Assembly: GCF_021431965.1 (NCBI RefSeq)
Contig: NZ_CP090370.1
Span: 1,550,001-1,614,000, forward strand
Direction: 5' to 3'
From: Erythrobacter sp. SDW2
Lineage (GTDB): Bacteria; Pseudomonadota; Alphaproteobacteria; Sphingomonadales; Sphingomonadaceae
DNA: 64,000 nt
Every line of letters begins with the position of its first letter. Positions within the stretch are counted from its first letter, which is position 1. Both the position numbers and the translations under genes were made by a program. Under the pieces are notes generated by a model. That model did not search any database. It was not told the origin of the DNA and was given only the letters and a program-made list of their open reading frames with translations. Shown piece after piece: positions 19,643 to 31,611 of this stretch.

Positions 19643-21276
19643 GCGACTGGCTCCTCGACACGCTCCTGTGGACCGGCGTGCTGCTCGCCGCGGTCCTGCT
19701 CTTGCGCCGCCCGGTCGCGCGGCACTTCGGGCCGCAGGCGGCCTATGCACTATGGGCACTGCCGTTCCTGCGGCTTCTCACCCCGGCAATCACGTTGCCG
19801 GCATGGATGAACCCTGCGCCTGAATCCGCGACGGCACCGTTGACTGCCCCGGTGGCCGATCCGGTTGCTCTGTGGCTGCCGCTTGAGGGGCAGCCGCTGG
19901 GCGCGACGGTCGCCGAACCCGGCTCGAACCTGCCGCTCGATCTCGCCGCGCTTGGCCTCGCCGCCTGGCTGGTCGGCGCGCTGGTGTTCCTTGTGTTCAG
20001 GTTCCGGGCTTACTTCGACATGCGGCGCGAGTTGCTCGCCGATGCGCGCGAAGTGGGCCAAGCCCCCGGCGGACTGCTCGGACCCATCCGGCTGGTCGAG
20101 ACGCCTGCGACCAATACCCCGCTGGCATTCGGTGTGCTCGACCGCGTTATCGCCCTGCCGCCGCGCTTCCTGGCGCTGGCCGAGCGGCCGATGCGCGATC
20201 TGGCGCTGGCGCACGAGCTGGCGCACCATCGCGGGGGAGACCTGATTGCGAATTTCGCCGTGCAGCCGCTGTTCGCGCTGCACTGGTTCAACCCGCTCGG
20301 CTGGGTTGGCTGGCGTGCCATGCGGCGCGACCAGGAGGCGGCGTGCGATGCGCGCGTCGTGCGGACTGCGGACGCCGGGCTGCGCGCGACCTACGCGCAG
20401 ACCATCGCCAGCTTTGCGGCGGGACCAAAGGTGGCGCTGGCCGCTCCGATGGCCTGCCCGGTGCTTGGTGACAAATCGATCATCCATCGTTTGAGGAGCC
20501 TGACCATGTCCGATATTTCCGCCCGCCGCCGCTGGGGCTTCCGCTCCCTGCTGCTGGCAGGGGCGCTGGCGCTACCGCTGACCGCATCGATTTCCTATGC
20601 CGAAGATCGGCAGCAAGCGCCCCAGGCGCCAGAGCCACCCGAAGCTCCTGAAGCGCCTGCCTGGCCCGAAGCGCCCGCCGCGCCCGATGCCCCGGGATGG
20701 AGCGAGAGCGACGATGTCGGGGTCGAGATCACCGAGAGCGCCGATGGCAAGCGGATCGAGCGCCGGATCGCCCGCAAGCTCGAACGCCTGGGCGATGAAG
20801 GCGAGCGGGTTATCGTGATCAAGACCAGGGACAAGGACGGCAAGGTCAAAGTCGAGGAACGCCGGGTCAGGGGCTTCGCTTTCACCGACGAAAACGGCAA
20901 TCGCCTGTCCGAGGAAGAGTTCGAGAAGCGCATCGAGGAGAAGATGCGGCACAAAAAAAAGGAACTCGAGGCGCTGGGCGAACGGCTGGAGCAGCAGATG
21001 AAGATCAGCTTCGGTGATGGCGCGCAGGCACGGATCTTCGGATCCGGCTGCGACGGCGAGCGCGGAAACCGCACCGCCATCGCCAGCGCCGACGGCGCAT
21101 TCGCCATGGCGGTCTGTGCCGAAGGTGTCGCCCGTCAGGCCAAGGCGGTCGCAATCGAAAGCCTCGGCGCTGCTCGCAAGGCGGTCGAGATGGACCGCAA
21201 TCTGAGCGAGGAACAGTGCAAGGAAGCGCTCAAGGCCATCGATGCGGAAATCAACCGGCTGACGATCGAAAGCTGA
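19639..21276 (+). CDS. M56-family (BlaR1/MecR1-like) membrane metallopeptidase with unusual C-terminus
   Basis: A protein of 545 residues. N-terminal membrane helices (about 5-25, 32-52 and 105-125) precede the cytoplasmic zinc-protease domain with HELAHH (192-197) and the distal Glu in RRDQEAACDARV. A further membrane helix is at about 297-315 (SLLLAGALALPLTASISYA). In BlaR1 the exposed domain after the last helix is a penicillin-binding sensor. Here it is a Pro/Glu/Ala-rich linker (PQAPEPPEAPEAP) and a highly charged, coiled region with no Ser-x-x-Lys motif, so the signal is probably not beta-lactam bound in the BlaR1 way. An A8 tract at 20953-20960 is a possible slippage site. It presumably inactivates the upstream repressor. 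Confidence 0.87.
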   Translation: MSDWLLDTLLWTGVLLAAVLLLRRPVARHFGPQAAYALWALPFLRLLTPAITLPAWMNPAPESATAPLTAPVADPVALWLPLEGQPLGATVAEPGSNLPLDLAALGLAAWLVGALVFLVFRFRAYFDMRRELLADAREVGQAPGGLLGPIRLVETPATNTPLAFGVLDRVIALPPRFLALAERPMRDLALAHELAHHRGGDLIANFAVQPLFALHWFNPLGWVGWRAMRRDQEAACDARVVRTADAGLRATYAQTIASFAAGPKVALAAPMACPVLGDKSIIHRLRSLTMSDISARRRWGFRSLLLAGALALPLTASISYAEDRQQAPQAPEPPEAPEAPAWPEAPAAPDAPGWSESDDVGVEITESADGKRIERRIARKLERLGDEGERVIVIKTRDKDGKVKVEERRVRGFAFTDENGNRLSEEEFEKRIEEKMRHKKKELEALGERLEQQMKISFGDGAQARIFGSGCDGERGNRTAIASADGAFAMAVCAEGVARQAKAVAIESLGAARKAVEMDRNLSEEQCKEALKAIDAEINRLTIES

Positions 21277-21333
21277 TATGTCTCGGCCGCCTCACCCTGC
21301 GAGGGAGGGGCGGGCCGGAGGCGGGAACGAACA

Positions 21334-22206
21334 TCACCCCTGCTGGAAATAGGCGTCGCACACACTGTCGTCGCCGCTCCGCATCCCGTCGCGCAAGGCC
21401 TTCATCCGCTGTTCGCTGGTGCCGTGGGTGAAGCGTTCAGGATCCACCCGCTGACCGGCATTGCGCATCAGCTCGTCGTCGCCGATCGAACTCGCCGCCT
21501 GCATCCCTTCCTCCAGGTCGCCCGGTTCGATCAGGTTGCGGTTCTTGCCTGCCCAAGCCCCTGCATAGCAGTCCGCCTGCAGCTCCATGAGCACTTGCAA
21601 CCGGTTCGCCTGGCGCGGGTTCTGCTGTTGAGCGCTGCGAACCTGGTTCGAGATGCCCGTCAGCGTCTGGATATGGTGGCCATATTCGTGCGCGATAACG
21701 TAGAGGCGGGCAAAGTCGCCGCGCGTGCCGGACATCTTGGCCAGTTGGTCATAGAAGCTGGTATCGATGTAGATGGTCTGGTCGGCCGGGCAATAGAACG
21801 GTCCGGACGCAGAGGTCGCGCCGCCGCAGCCACCGGTCTGGACGCGGCCGTCGCGGAACAGGTCGAGCTGCGGGTCCTGGAAGGCGATGCCCGCCCGCTG
21901 GAACTCGGCTGACCAGGTCTTGTTGAGCGACGCGAGCGCACCGCAGGCTTCCTGCGCATAATCGCTGCTGCTGCAGATCTCTTGTTCGGACAGCTCGCCC
22001 TGTTGCTGCGTGGTTGGTGCGCCTTGCTGCATCCCGCCGACCATGCCGATCATTTGGCCGGGATCGACGCCGAATACCAGCGCGCCGATAATCACCACCA
22101 GCAAGCCGCCGCAGCCGAGGCCGCCAGCCCCGCCGGGCAAGCCGCCACCGCCGCCGCTGCTCGAGCGGACCCTGATGTCGGACGTGTTGAACGGATTAAG
22201 CCGCAT
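21334..22206 (-). CDS. Neutral zinc metallopeptidase (YpfJ family)
   Basis: A protein of 290 residues. The start MRLNPFNTSDIRVRSS at 22206 matches the conserved N-terminus of the family. One membrane helix follows a Gly-rich stretch (GGLLVVIIGALVFGVD), so most of the protein is probably periplasmic. The zinc site HEYGHH is in VIAHEYGHHIQTLTGIS, and the third ligand region is QADCYAGAWA. Other family landmarks are FYCPADQTIYID and DPERFTHGTSEQR. The physiological substrate is unknown. It runs convergent with the M56 gene, 57 bp apart, and divergent from bdhA. Confidence 0.92.
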   Translation of the reverse strand: MRLNPFNTSDIRVRSSSGGGGGLPGGAGGLGCGGLLVVIIGALVFGVDPGQMIGMVGGMQQGAPTTQQQGELSEQEICSSSDYAQEACGALASLNKTWSAEFQRAGIAFQDPQLDLFRDGRVQTGGCGGATSASGPFYCPADQTIYIDTSFYDQLAKMSGTRGDFARLYVIAHEYGHHIQTLTGISNQVRSAQQQNPRQANRLQVLMELQADCYAGAWAGKNRNLIEPGDLEEGMQAASSIGDDELMRNAGQRVDPERFTHGTSEQRMKALRDGMRSGDDSVCDAYFQQG

Positions 22207-22310
22207 GCGTGCTCCCCGAATGCTGCACTTGCGCGGATTGCGCTGGACAGAAGCCACTTTGCCCGCAAAACGGCGCATTCGTCCACCGCTTTAACGAAAG
22301 GCTCCCGACC

Positions 22311-23069
22311 ATGTTCCTGACCGGCAAACGCGCGCTTGTCACCGGCTCGACGTCGGGCATCGGCCTGGCCACCGCTCGCGCCCTGCGTGCGGAAGGTGCG
22401 GAGGTGATCCTCAATGGCTTCGGAGACGCTGGCGAGATCGCAAAACTGCAGGAAGAGCTCGACGGGGCGGAGTATTTCGGGACCGATTTGACCGATGTTG
22501 CAGCCATCGAGGCGATGATGGCCGAGGCAGGCCAGATCGACATCCTCGTCAACAACGCGGGAATGCAGCACGTCAGCCCGGTCGAGGATTTTCCGGTCGA
22601 CAAGTGGGACCTGATTATGGCGCTGAACCTCAGCGCGGCGTTCCATTGCACGCGGCTGGCGGTGCCGGGCATGAAGGCGAAGGGCTGGGGCCGGATCATC
22701 AATACCGCCAGCGCCCATTCCAAGGTCGCGAGCCCGTTCAAAAGCGCCTATAACGCGGCCAAACATGGTCTCGACGGGTTTACCAAGACTATCGCGCTCG
22801 AGCTGGCCGAATTCGGCATCACCGCCAATTGCGTCAGCCCCGGCTATGTCTGGACACCGCTGGTGGAAAACCAGATCCCGGACACGATGAAGGCGCGCGG
22901 CCTGAGCCGCGAGGAAGTGATCAACGATGTCCTGCTGGTGAAGCAGGCGACCAAGAAGTTCGTCCAGCCGGCAGAGATCGGCGCGGTGGTTACCTTCCTG
23001 TGCCGGGATGAGGCGCAGAACGTCAACGGCGCCAACTGGAGCGTCGACGGCGGCTGGACTGCGGAATAG
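22311..23069 (+). CDS. bdhA: 3-hydroxybutyrate dehydrogenase
   Basis: A protein of 252 residues of the short-chain dehydrogenase family, interconverting 3-hydroxybutyrate and acetoacetate with NAD, as in polyhydroxybutyrate turnover. Motifs are LVTGSTSGIGLATA, ILVNNAGMQHVSPVEDFP, the catalytic Ser in INTASAHSKVASPFKS, YNAAKHGLDGF and the C-terminal WSVDGGWTAE. The HVSPVEDFP, ASPFKSAYNAAKHG and GYVWTPLVENQIPD stretches are characteristic of BdhA rather than generic SDRs. The ATG at 22311 follows AAAGGCTCCC. Confidence 0.92.
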   Translation: MFLTGKRALVTGSTSGIGLATARALRAEGAEVILNGFGDAGEIAKLQEELDGAEYFGTDLTDVAAIEAMMAEAGQIDILVNNAGMQHVSPVEDFPVDKWDLIMALNLSAAFHCTRLAVPGMKAKGWGRIINTASAHSKVASPFKSAYNAAKHGLDGFTKTIALELAEFGITANCVSPGYVWTPLVENQIPDTMKARGLSREEVINDVLLVKQATKKFVQPAEIGAVVTFLCRDEAQNVNGANWSVDGGWTAE

Positions 23070-23097
23070 GGCGACGCGGATGATCGAAGCGGGGCGC

Positions 23098-26149
<3,052 letters not shown>

Positions 26150-26152
26150 ATC

Positions 26153-27334
26153 ATGACCCCCGCAGCGCGGGTGCAGGCCGCTATCGAAGTTCTCGACCGC
26201 GTGATCGAGGCCGCACGCAGTGAAGGCGCGCCGGCCGACCGGATCATTGCCGACTGGGCCCGTAGCAACCGATACGCCGGGAGCAAGGACCGCCGCGCGG
26301 TGCGCGCGCTGGTCTATGGCGCTGTCCGCGTGTGCGGTGAAGTGCCCGCCAGCGGCCGTGCGGCGATGCTGCGGCTGGCCGAGAGCGATGCGGCGCTGCG
26401 CGATTGCTTCGACGGTTCGCAATACGGTCCGGCACTGCTGGCTGGCGATGAGCCGGTCGCTGCGGCAGGCGCGGTGCCGGCATGGCTGGTCGAGGCCCTC
26501 GCCGCATCGGGACTAGAAGCCGCCGAACAAGCGTCGCTGATGGACCGCGCCCCGCTCGATGTGCGGGTCAACACGCTCAAGGCCGACCGTGCGACCATTG
26601 CCTTGCCGGAACCGGGCGAGGCGCTGGAGGCGCCGCAGGCGCTGCGTTTCCCCTCCGGCACTGCGGTCGAGCAATGGTCTGCTTACAATGACGGGCTGAT
26701 CGAAGTGCAGGACCATGGCAGCCAGCTCGCTTGCCTCGCCGCAGCTGTGCAGCCCGGTGAGACTGTCATCGACCTGTGCGCCGGCGCCGGGGGCAAGACC
26801 CTCGCGCTGGCGGCGGCGATGGAGAACCGGGGCACGCTGCTCGCCTGCGACACCGACAAGCGGCGGCTGGGCAACCTCCCGCCACGTGCCGCTCGGGCGG
26901 GGGCCGGGATAGTCGAGCCGCTGCTGCTCGATCCGGGCCGGGAGCTGGATGCGCTCGCCGCGTATCAGGGCAAGGCCGATTGCGTCCTGATCGACGCGCC
27001 ATGTTCGGGCACCGGCACCTGGCGCCGCAAGCCCGAGGCCAAGTGGCGGCTGACGCCCGAGCGGCTGGAACGCTATGCCAGAGTGCAGGATTCCCTGCTC
27101 GATATTGCTGCACAATTGGTTCAACCAGGGGGTAGGCTGGTGTTCGTCACCTGCTCGCCGCTCGATGCCGAGGGGTCTGATCGTTTCGCGGCTTTCCTCG
27201 CCCGCCACCCGCAATGGTACGCCGATCCGCTGCAACTGCCGCTCGGTCGGGCACGCGGCGAAGGAGTTCGCCTCTCGCCGTTCCATGACGGCACGGACGG
27301 GTTTTTCATCGCCCGGGCCGTGTTGCCATGTTAG
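26153..27334 (+). CDS. RsmB-family rRNA (cytosine-C5) methyltransferase
   Basis: A protein of 393 residues. The C-terminal two thirds is an RsmB/NOL1/NOP2/Sun methyltransferase: SAM-binding VIDLCAGAGGKTLALA, LIDAPCSGTGTWRRKP (Pro-Cys motif) and the catalytic Cys in FVTCSPLDAEGSDRF, where many relatives have TCSL. The N-terminal region (1-110) is a shortened NusB-like RNA-binding domain. It may methylate 16S rRNA C967 as RsmB does, but the exact site is uncertain for this alphaproteobacterial form. It lies directly behind guaB (3 bp), implying one transcript. Confidence 0.88.
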   Translation: MTPAARVQAAIEVLDRVIEAARSEGAPADRIIADWARSNRYAGSKDRRAVRALVYGAVRVCGEVPASGRAAMLRLAESDAALRDCFDGSQYGPALLAGDEPVAAAGAVPAWLVEALAASGLEAAEQASLMDRAPLDVRVNTLKADRATIALPEPGEALEAPQALRFPSGTAVEQWSAYNDGLIEVQDHGSQLACLAAAVQPGETVIDLCAGAGGKTLALAAAMENRGTLLACDTDKRRLGNLPPRAARAGAGIVEPLLLDPGRELDALAAYQGKADCVLIDAPCSGTGTWRRKPEAKWRLTPERLERYARVQDSLLDIAAQLVQPGGRLVFVTCSPLDAEGSDRFAAFLARHPQWYADPLQLPLGRARGEGVRLSPFHDGTDGFFIARAVLPC

Positions 27335-27393
27335 GCAAGGGCGATATGGTTTCGACCACGCCCCCAGCGAGTCCCACCTGGAAGGACCAGATT

Positions 27394-27897
27394 ATGCGTT
27401 TTGCCCCTGTTGCTGCTGCCCTTTCGCTGCTGTTGGCTGTGCAGGCGAGCGTCGGCACGGCGGAGGAACTGACGCCTGACCCGCGCGCGGCAATGCTTAT
27501 TGCCGATGGCCGTGCAGCCCTGGCCGACGGGCAACCGCAAAAGGCGATCGACGCGTTCGAAGCGGCGCTGGCGGTCGATCCTGCCTATACCCCGATTTTC
27601 CTCGAATTGGCCGAAGCCGCCCGCCGCGAGGGGCTTCAGGGCAAGGCGATCAAGTACTACCGCGAAACGCTGAGCCGCGATCCGGACAACTTCGCCGCGA
27701 TATCGGGCGAGGGTGCCGCACTGGTCGAGAAGGGCGCGATCGAGAAGGCCAAGATCAATCTCTCGCGGCTGGAATCGCTGTGCGGTGCCGAGTGCGAAGA
27801 GACGAGGCAACTGGCCGGTGCCATCGCGCGCGGGCCGCAGCCCAAGGTCCTGCGCGCCGAGGCGGTGATGCCTGAAGCGGTGGTTTCGCAGAACTGA
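27394..27897 (+). CDS. Exported tetratricopeptide-repeat protein
   Basis: A protein of 167 residues with signal peptide MRFAPVAAALSLLLAVQAS. Two TPR units are visible at about 40-110 (AMLIADGRAALADGQPQKAI, VDPAYTPIFLELAEAARREG and AIKYYRETLSRDPDNFAAIS). The C-terminal third has a Cys pair (LCGAECEE) that may form a disulfide. TPR proteins bind partner proteins, and the partner is unknown. The ATG at 27394 gives the signal peptide; a start at 27328 would precede it with an unrelated leader. It is 59 bp downstream of the RsmB-like gene and convergent with rppH. Confidence 0.8.
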   Translation: MRFAPVAAALSLLLAVQASVGTAEELTPDPRAAMLIADGRAALADGQPQKAIDAFEAALAVDPAYTPIFLELAEAARREGLQGKAIKYYRETLSRDPDNFAAISGEGAALVEKGAIEKAKINLSRLESLCGAECEETRQLAGAIARGPQPKVLRAEAVMPEAVVSQN

Positions 27898-27933
27898 TCG
27901 CCGATCGCTGTTCGAGCCGGCGCATCGAGGTAA

Positions 27934-28425
27934 TCACACCAAGTCGCGGAATTCCTTGACCACACGGCGATAGACCTCGCGCTTGAAGGGCACGATCAGG
28001 TCGGGCAGCTCGTCGGGCACGACCCATTTCCACTCGCTGAACTCGGGCGGGTCATGCGCCGCGATGTCGATGTCGCTGTCCTCGCCCTTGAACCGTCCGA
28101 GGAACCAGTGCTGTTCCTGCCCGCGATACTTGCCGCCCCACAGCTGGCCGACCAGTTCGTCCGGCAGGTCGTACCGGACGGGCTCCGGCATGGCGGCAAT
28201 GATATCGACCAGGTCGGAAGTGACACCGGTTTCTTCCTCCAGCTCGCGCAAGGCGGCCTCGCGCTCGCTTTCGCCGGGGTCGATCCCGCCCTGTGGCATC
28301 TGCCAGGTCCCCAGCACCTGGGAATCGATCCGCTGCGCTGCAAATACCAGCCCGTCGCGATTGGCCAGCATGAAGCCGGCACAGCGCCGGTAACCCAGTT
28401 CCATCTCTATCCTATCCTTCGCCAT
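27934..28425 (-). CDS. rppH: RNA pyrophosphohydrolase
   Basis: A protein of 163 residues with the Nudix box [20 protein letters not shown] (about 47-66, continuing TGV). The N-terminus [20 protein letters not shown] and the C-terminal [20 protein letters not shown] are typical of RppH, which removes pyrophosphate from 5'-triphosphorylated RNA and so triggers decay. A diadenosine polyphosphate hydrolase activity is a known alternative for the family. Its ATG immediately follows the stop of the upstream hydrolase gene with no spacer, so translation is likely coupled. Confidence 0.92.
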   Translation of the reverse strand: MAKDRIEMELGYRRCAGFMLANRDGLVFAAQRIDSQVLGTWQMPQGGIDPGESEREAALRELEEETGVTSDLVDIIAAMPEPVRYDLPDELVGQLWGGKYRGQEQHWFLGRFKGEDSDIDIAAHDPPEFSEWKWVVPDELPDLIVPFKREVYRRVVKEFRDLV

Positions 28426-29376
28426 TCAGCCGTGCCTCGCGAGCAGCAGTTTCATCGCCGCGAAAACATTCTCGAGGTCGGTCTGGTAGCTCGGCACCGC
28501 CTGCCGCAGATTGGTGAAGCTGTGGGTGCCGCCGCGGACCTCGATGAAGATGTGGTCGACCCCCGCGAGGCTCAGCGCCGCGCCATAGTCGCGTCCGGAA
28601 TCGCGGATCGGGTCGAGGCTGGCGGTGACCAGCACGGTTGGCGGCGTGCCCTCATGCGCGGCATGGATCGGCATCGCGCGCCAGTCGCTCTTGTCGGGCA
28701 GATAGGCGGCCTCGAAGAACTCCATCGCCTGGCGGGTCAGCACATAGCCTTCCGCGAAATCGGCCACGCTCTTCGACTTGGCCCAGTCGCTGGCGAGCGG
28801 GAAGATCGGCACTTGCAGCACCACCGGCACCGCCGCCGCTTCGCGCATCAGCGCTTGGGTCACGACGATGGTGGCGTTGCCTCCGGCGCTGTCGCCGATA
28901 GGGATGAGGCCGGTTGCGCTGCGGCCAAGTTCGGCGGGCGAGCCTGCCACCCAGCGGGTTGCCGCGACGCAATCCTCGATCGCGGCGGGGAAGGGCGCCT
29001 CGGGCGCGCAGCGATAATCGACCGCCACCACCGGCAGGTCCATCTGGTGGGCGATCTCGGTGCAGAGATTATGGTGGGTGTCGAGATCCCCGATCACGAA
29101 ACCGCCGCCGTGGTAGAACACGATCACCGGCCCCGGACCGCGGCTCTCGCGCGTGTCATAGAGCCGCAGCGGAATGTCGCCCGCGGGCCCCGGACACGAC
29201 AGGTCCCTGATCACCGCCAGTTCGCGGGCCGGGCGGTCGGCCATGTCGTGCAGCGCCTGGTAGCCCATCCGTGCCTCGGCCGGGCTCAGCTCGGTGATCG
29301 CCGGGCCTGGCGCCGCCGCCAGCATGTCGAGCAGCACGCGCACATCGGGGCGCACATATGGGGTCTGGTCGGTCAT
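28426..29376 (-). CDS. Alpha/beta hydrolase of the hormone-sensitive lipase (HSL) family
   Basis: A cytoplasmic protein of 316 residues without a signal peptide. HSL-family hallmarks are the HGGG oxyanion motif (VIVFYHGGGFVIGD), the nucleophile elbow GDSAGG, and the acid and base in ASLDPIRDSG and EVRGGTHSF. These are carboxylesterases with broad substrates. I chose MTDQTPYVRPDVRVL at 29376, preceded by GGGAGAG on the coding strand. It sits immediately upstream of rppH on the same strand and divergent from korA, with a shared 182-bp upstream region. Confidence 0.9.
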   Translation of the reverse strand: MTDQTPYVRPDVRVLLDMLAAAPGPAITELSPAEARMGYQALHDMADRPARELAVIRDLSCPGPAGDIPLRLYDTRESRGPGPVIVFYHGGGFVIGDLDTHHNLCTEIAHQMDLPVVAVDYRCAPEAPFPAAIEDCVAATRWVAGSPAELGRSATGLIPIGDSAGGNATIVVTQALMREAAAVPVVLQVPIFPLASDWAKSKSVADFAEGYVLTRQAMEFFEAAYLPDKSDWRAMPIHAAHEGTPPTVLVTASLDPIRDSGRDYGAALSLAGVDHIFIEVRGGTHSFTNLRQAVPSYQTDLENVFAAMKLLLARHG

Positions 29377-29558
29377 GGCGAATCTCTCCCTCTCGCGCCA
29401 ATGGATAGCGGCGGGGGGAAGCCTGTCCATATCGCTTTCGCGACGAAGCGGTAGCAAGTAGCACAGAAAAACTTGATTGCCCGGTTCGGGTGGCGCACCT
29501 AGGTCGCCAGCCTCGAATACAGGGGCACGCGGGAACAGGCGTGTCAAAAGGAACGACT

Positions 29559-31514
29559 ATGGCTACCCAGGCGGCTGATCGCCCTACTTCTCCCAGGACC
29601 CCCGAAGCAGTCGTCGTCCGGTTTGCGGGCGACTCCGGCGACGGGATGCAGCTGACCGGCGGGCAGTTCACGCTTTCCAGCGCGCTGTCGGGCAACGACT
29701 TCGCGACCTTCCCCGATTTCCCGGCCGAAATCCGCGCACCGCAGGGCACCCTTTTCGGGGTGTCGGCGTTCCAGATCAATTTCGGCGCGACCGATATCGA
29801 TACCGCCGGTGACGCGCCCGACGTGCTGGTGGCGATGAACCCGGCGGCGCTCAAGACCAACCTGCCCTCGCTCAAGCCCGGCGGGCTGGTGATCGTCGAC
29901 GAAGGCGAGTTCGGCAAGCGCAACCTCGAGAAGGCCAAGTACGAGAGCAACCCGCTCGATGACGATACGCTGGCCAAATACGACGTGCTGCGGCTCGACA
30001 TCTCGGCGCGCACGATCGAGGCGGTCAAGCCCTTCGGCCTCGGCAACAAGGAGGCGCTGCGCTGCAAGAATATGTGGACGCTGGGGCTGGCGCTGTGGAT
30101 GTTCGACCGCCGCCGCGCCCCGATCCACGACTGGCTCAAGGCCAAGTTCAAGAGCAAGCCCGAACTGGCCGAGGCCAATATCGCCGCGCTCGACGCTGGC
30201 CATGCTTACGGCGAGACGGCGGAACTCGCCGGGCCGCTGCGGCAGGTCCATGTCGATCCGGTGCCGACCGCGCCGGGTCTCTATCGCACGCTGACCGGGG
30301 CGGAGGGCATTGCCCTCGGCCTCGTGGCCGGGGCGCGGCTGCTGCGCCTGCCGATGTTCTTCGGCGGCTATCCCATCACCCCGGCCTCGGCGATCCTGCA
30401 TCATCTGGTGCGGATGAAGGAATTCAACGTCACCACCTTCCAGGCGGAAGACGAGATCGCCGCGATCTGCGCCGCCATCGGGGCGAGCTATGCCGGCTCG
30501 CTGGGCGTGACCTCGTCCTCCGGCCCGGGCATTGCGCTCAAGACCGAGGCGATCGGGCTCGGCATCATGACCGAACTGCCGCTGGTGATCGTCAATTCGC
30601 AGCGCGGTGGCCCGTCGACCGGCCTGCCGACCAAGACCGAGCAGAGCGACCTCTATCAGGCGGTCTATGGCCGCAACGGCGATGCGCCGATGCCGGTGAT
30701 CGCCGCGCGTAGCCCGGCCGACGCCTTCGAATGCGCGATCGAGGCCTGCCGCATCGCGGTGCAGTACATGACCCCGGTGATGCTGCTGACCGACGGCTAT
30801 ATCGCCAATGCGGCCGAGCCGTGGAAGGTGCCCGATCCCGAGGCGTTCGAGCGCTTCCCGGCCGAGTTCCTCGAGCAGCCCAACGGCCCCCCCGACGAAA
30901 ACGGAAACGCCAAGCTGCTGCCCTACAAGCGCGACGAGAAGGGCGCGCGTCCGTGGATCAAGCCCGGCACGCCCGGCCTGATGCACCGCATCGGCGGGAT
31001 CGAGAAAGCGGTCGACACCGGCCACATCGACTATTCGCCCGCCAACCACCAGGCGATGACCGACGCCCGCAAGGCCAAGATCGAAGGCATCCGCGTACGC
31101 GACCAGCAGGTCTCGGTCGGGACCAAGGGCGGCAGACTGGCGGTGGTCGGTTGGGGCTCGACCTACGGCCCGATCCATCAGGCGGTGAACCGCGCGCGGC
31201 GCAAGGGTATGGATGCCAGCCACATCCACCTGCGCCACATCTGGCCGTTGCCCGCCAATCTCGGCGAGCTGCTGAAGAGCTATGACAAGGTGCTGGTGCC
31301 GGAAATGAATACCGGCCAGCTCAAGACGCTGCTGCGTGACCAGTACCTGATTGACGCCCAGCCGCTGACCAAGACCAGCGGCCAGCCGTTCCAGATCGCC
31401 GAGCTGGAAGCGGCGATCGCGACCTACTTCGACGGCGTGCCCGGCAATGCGGGCGGGAACGAAGTGCCGCCGAACGAGCAGCAACTGCCCAACCCGGTGG
31501 GAGTCGAAAAATGA
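29559..31514 (+). CDS. korA: 2-oxoacid:ferredoxin oxidoreductase subunit alpha (gamma-alpha fusion)
   Basis: A protein of 651 residues. The N-terminal gamma-type domain begins VVVRFAGDSGDGMQLTGGQF (about 18-37). The pyrimidine-binding alpha domain follows from about 245 (FFGGYPITPASAILHHLV, FQAEDEIAAICAAIGASYAG, VNSQRGGPSTGLPTKTEQSD). This is the usual fused subunit of the aerobic 2-oxoglutarate:ferredoxin oxidoreductase, which makes succinyl-CoA, CO2 and reduced ferredoxin. The exact 2-oxoacid is inferred. The ATG at 59 has AAAAGGAACG before it. Its partner korB follows 97 bp later, separated by a perfect inverted repeat. Confidence 0.92.
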   Translation: MATQAADRPTSPRTPEAVVVRFAGDSGDGMQLTGGQFTLSSALSGNDFATFPDFPAEIRAPQGTLFGVSAFQINFGATDIDTAGDAPDVLVAMNPAALKTNLPSLKPGGLVIVDEGEFGKRNLEKAKYESNPLDDDTLAKYDVLRLDISARTIEAVKPFGLGNKEALRCKNMWTLGLALWMFDRRRAPIHDWLKAKFKSKPELAEANIAALDAGHAYGETAELAGPLRQVHVDPVPTAPGLYRTLTGAEGIALGLVAGARLLRLPMFFGGYPITPASAILHHLVRMKEFNVTTFQAEDEIAAICAAIGASYAGSLGVTSSSGPGIALKTEAIGLGIMTELPLVIVNSQRGGPSTGLPTKTEQSDLYQAVYGRNGDAPMPVIAARSPADAFECAIEACRIAVQYMTPVMLLTDGYIANAAEPWKVPDPEAFERFPAEFLEQPNGPPDENGNAKLLPYKRDEKGARPWIKPGTPGLMHRIGGIEKAVDTGHIDYSPANHQAMTDARKAKIEGIRVRDQQVSVGTKGGRLAVVGWGSTYGPIHQAVNRARRKGMDASHIHLRHIWPLPANLGELLKSYDKVLVPEMNTGQLKTLLRDQYLIDAQPLTKTSGQPFQIAELEAAIATYFDGVPGNAGGNEVPPNEQQLPNPVGVEK

Positions 31515-31522
31515 TCTCCATC

Positions 31523-31603
31523 CGTCATCCCAGCGAAAGCTGGGATCGCTCTCCTAACCGTCCCACATTGCCGCACGAGATCCCAGCTTTCGCTGGGATG
31601 ACG
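31523..31603. repeat. Perfect 25-bp inverted repeat pair between korA and korB
   Basis: The arms at 31523-31547 and 31579-31603 are exact reverse complements, each carrying the internal hairpin CCCAGCGAAAGCTGGG, with 31 bp between them. The pair fills nearly all of the 97-bp korA-korB gap. Its right arm borders the GACGAGG that probably serves as the korB ribosome-binding site. Confidence 0.93.
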
Positions 31604-31611
31604 AGGTCATC

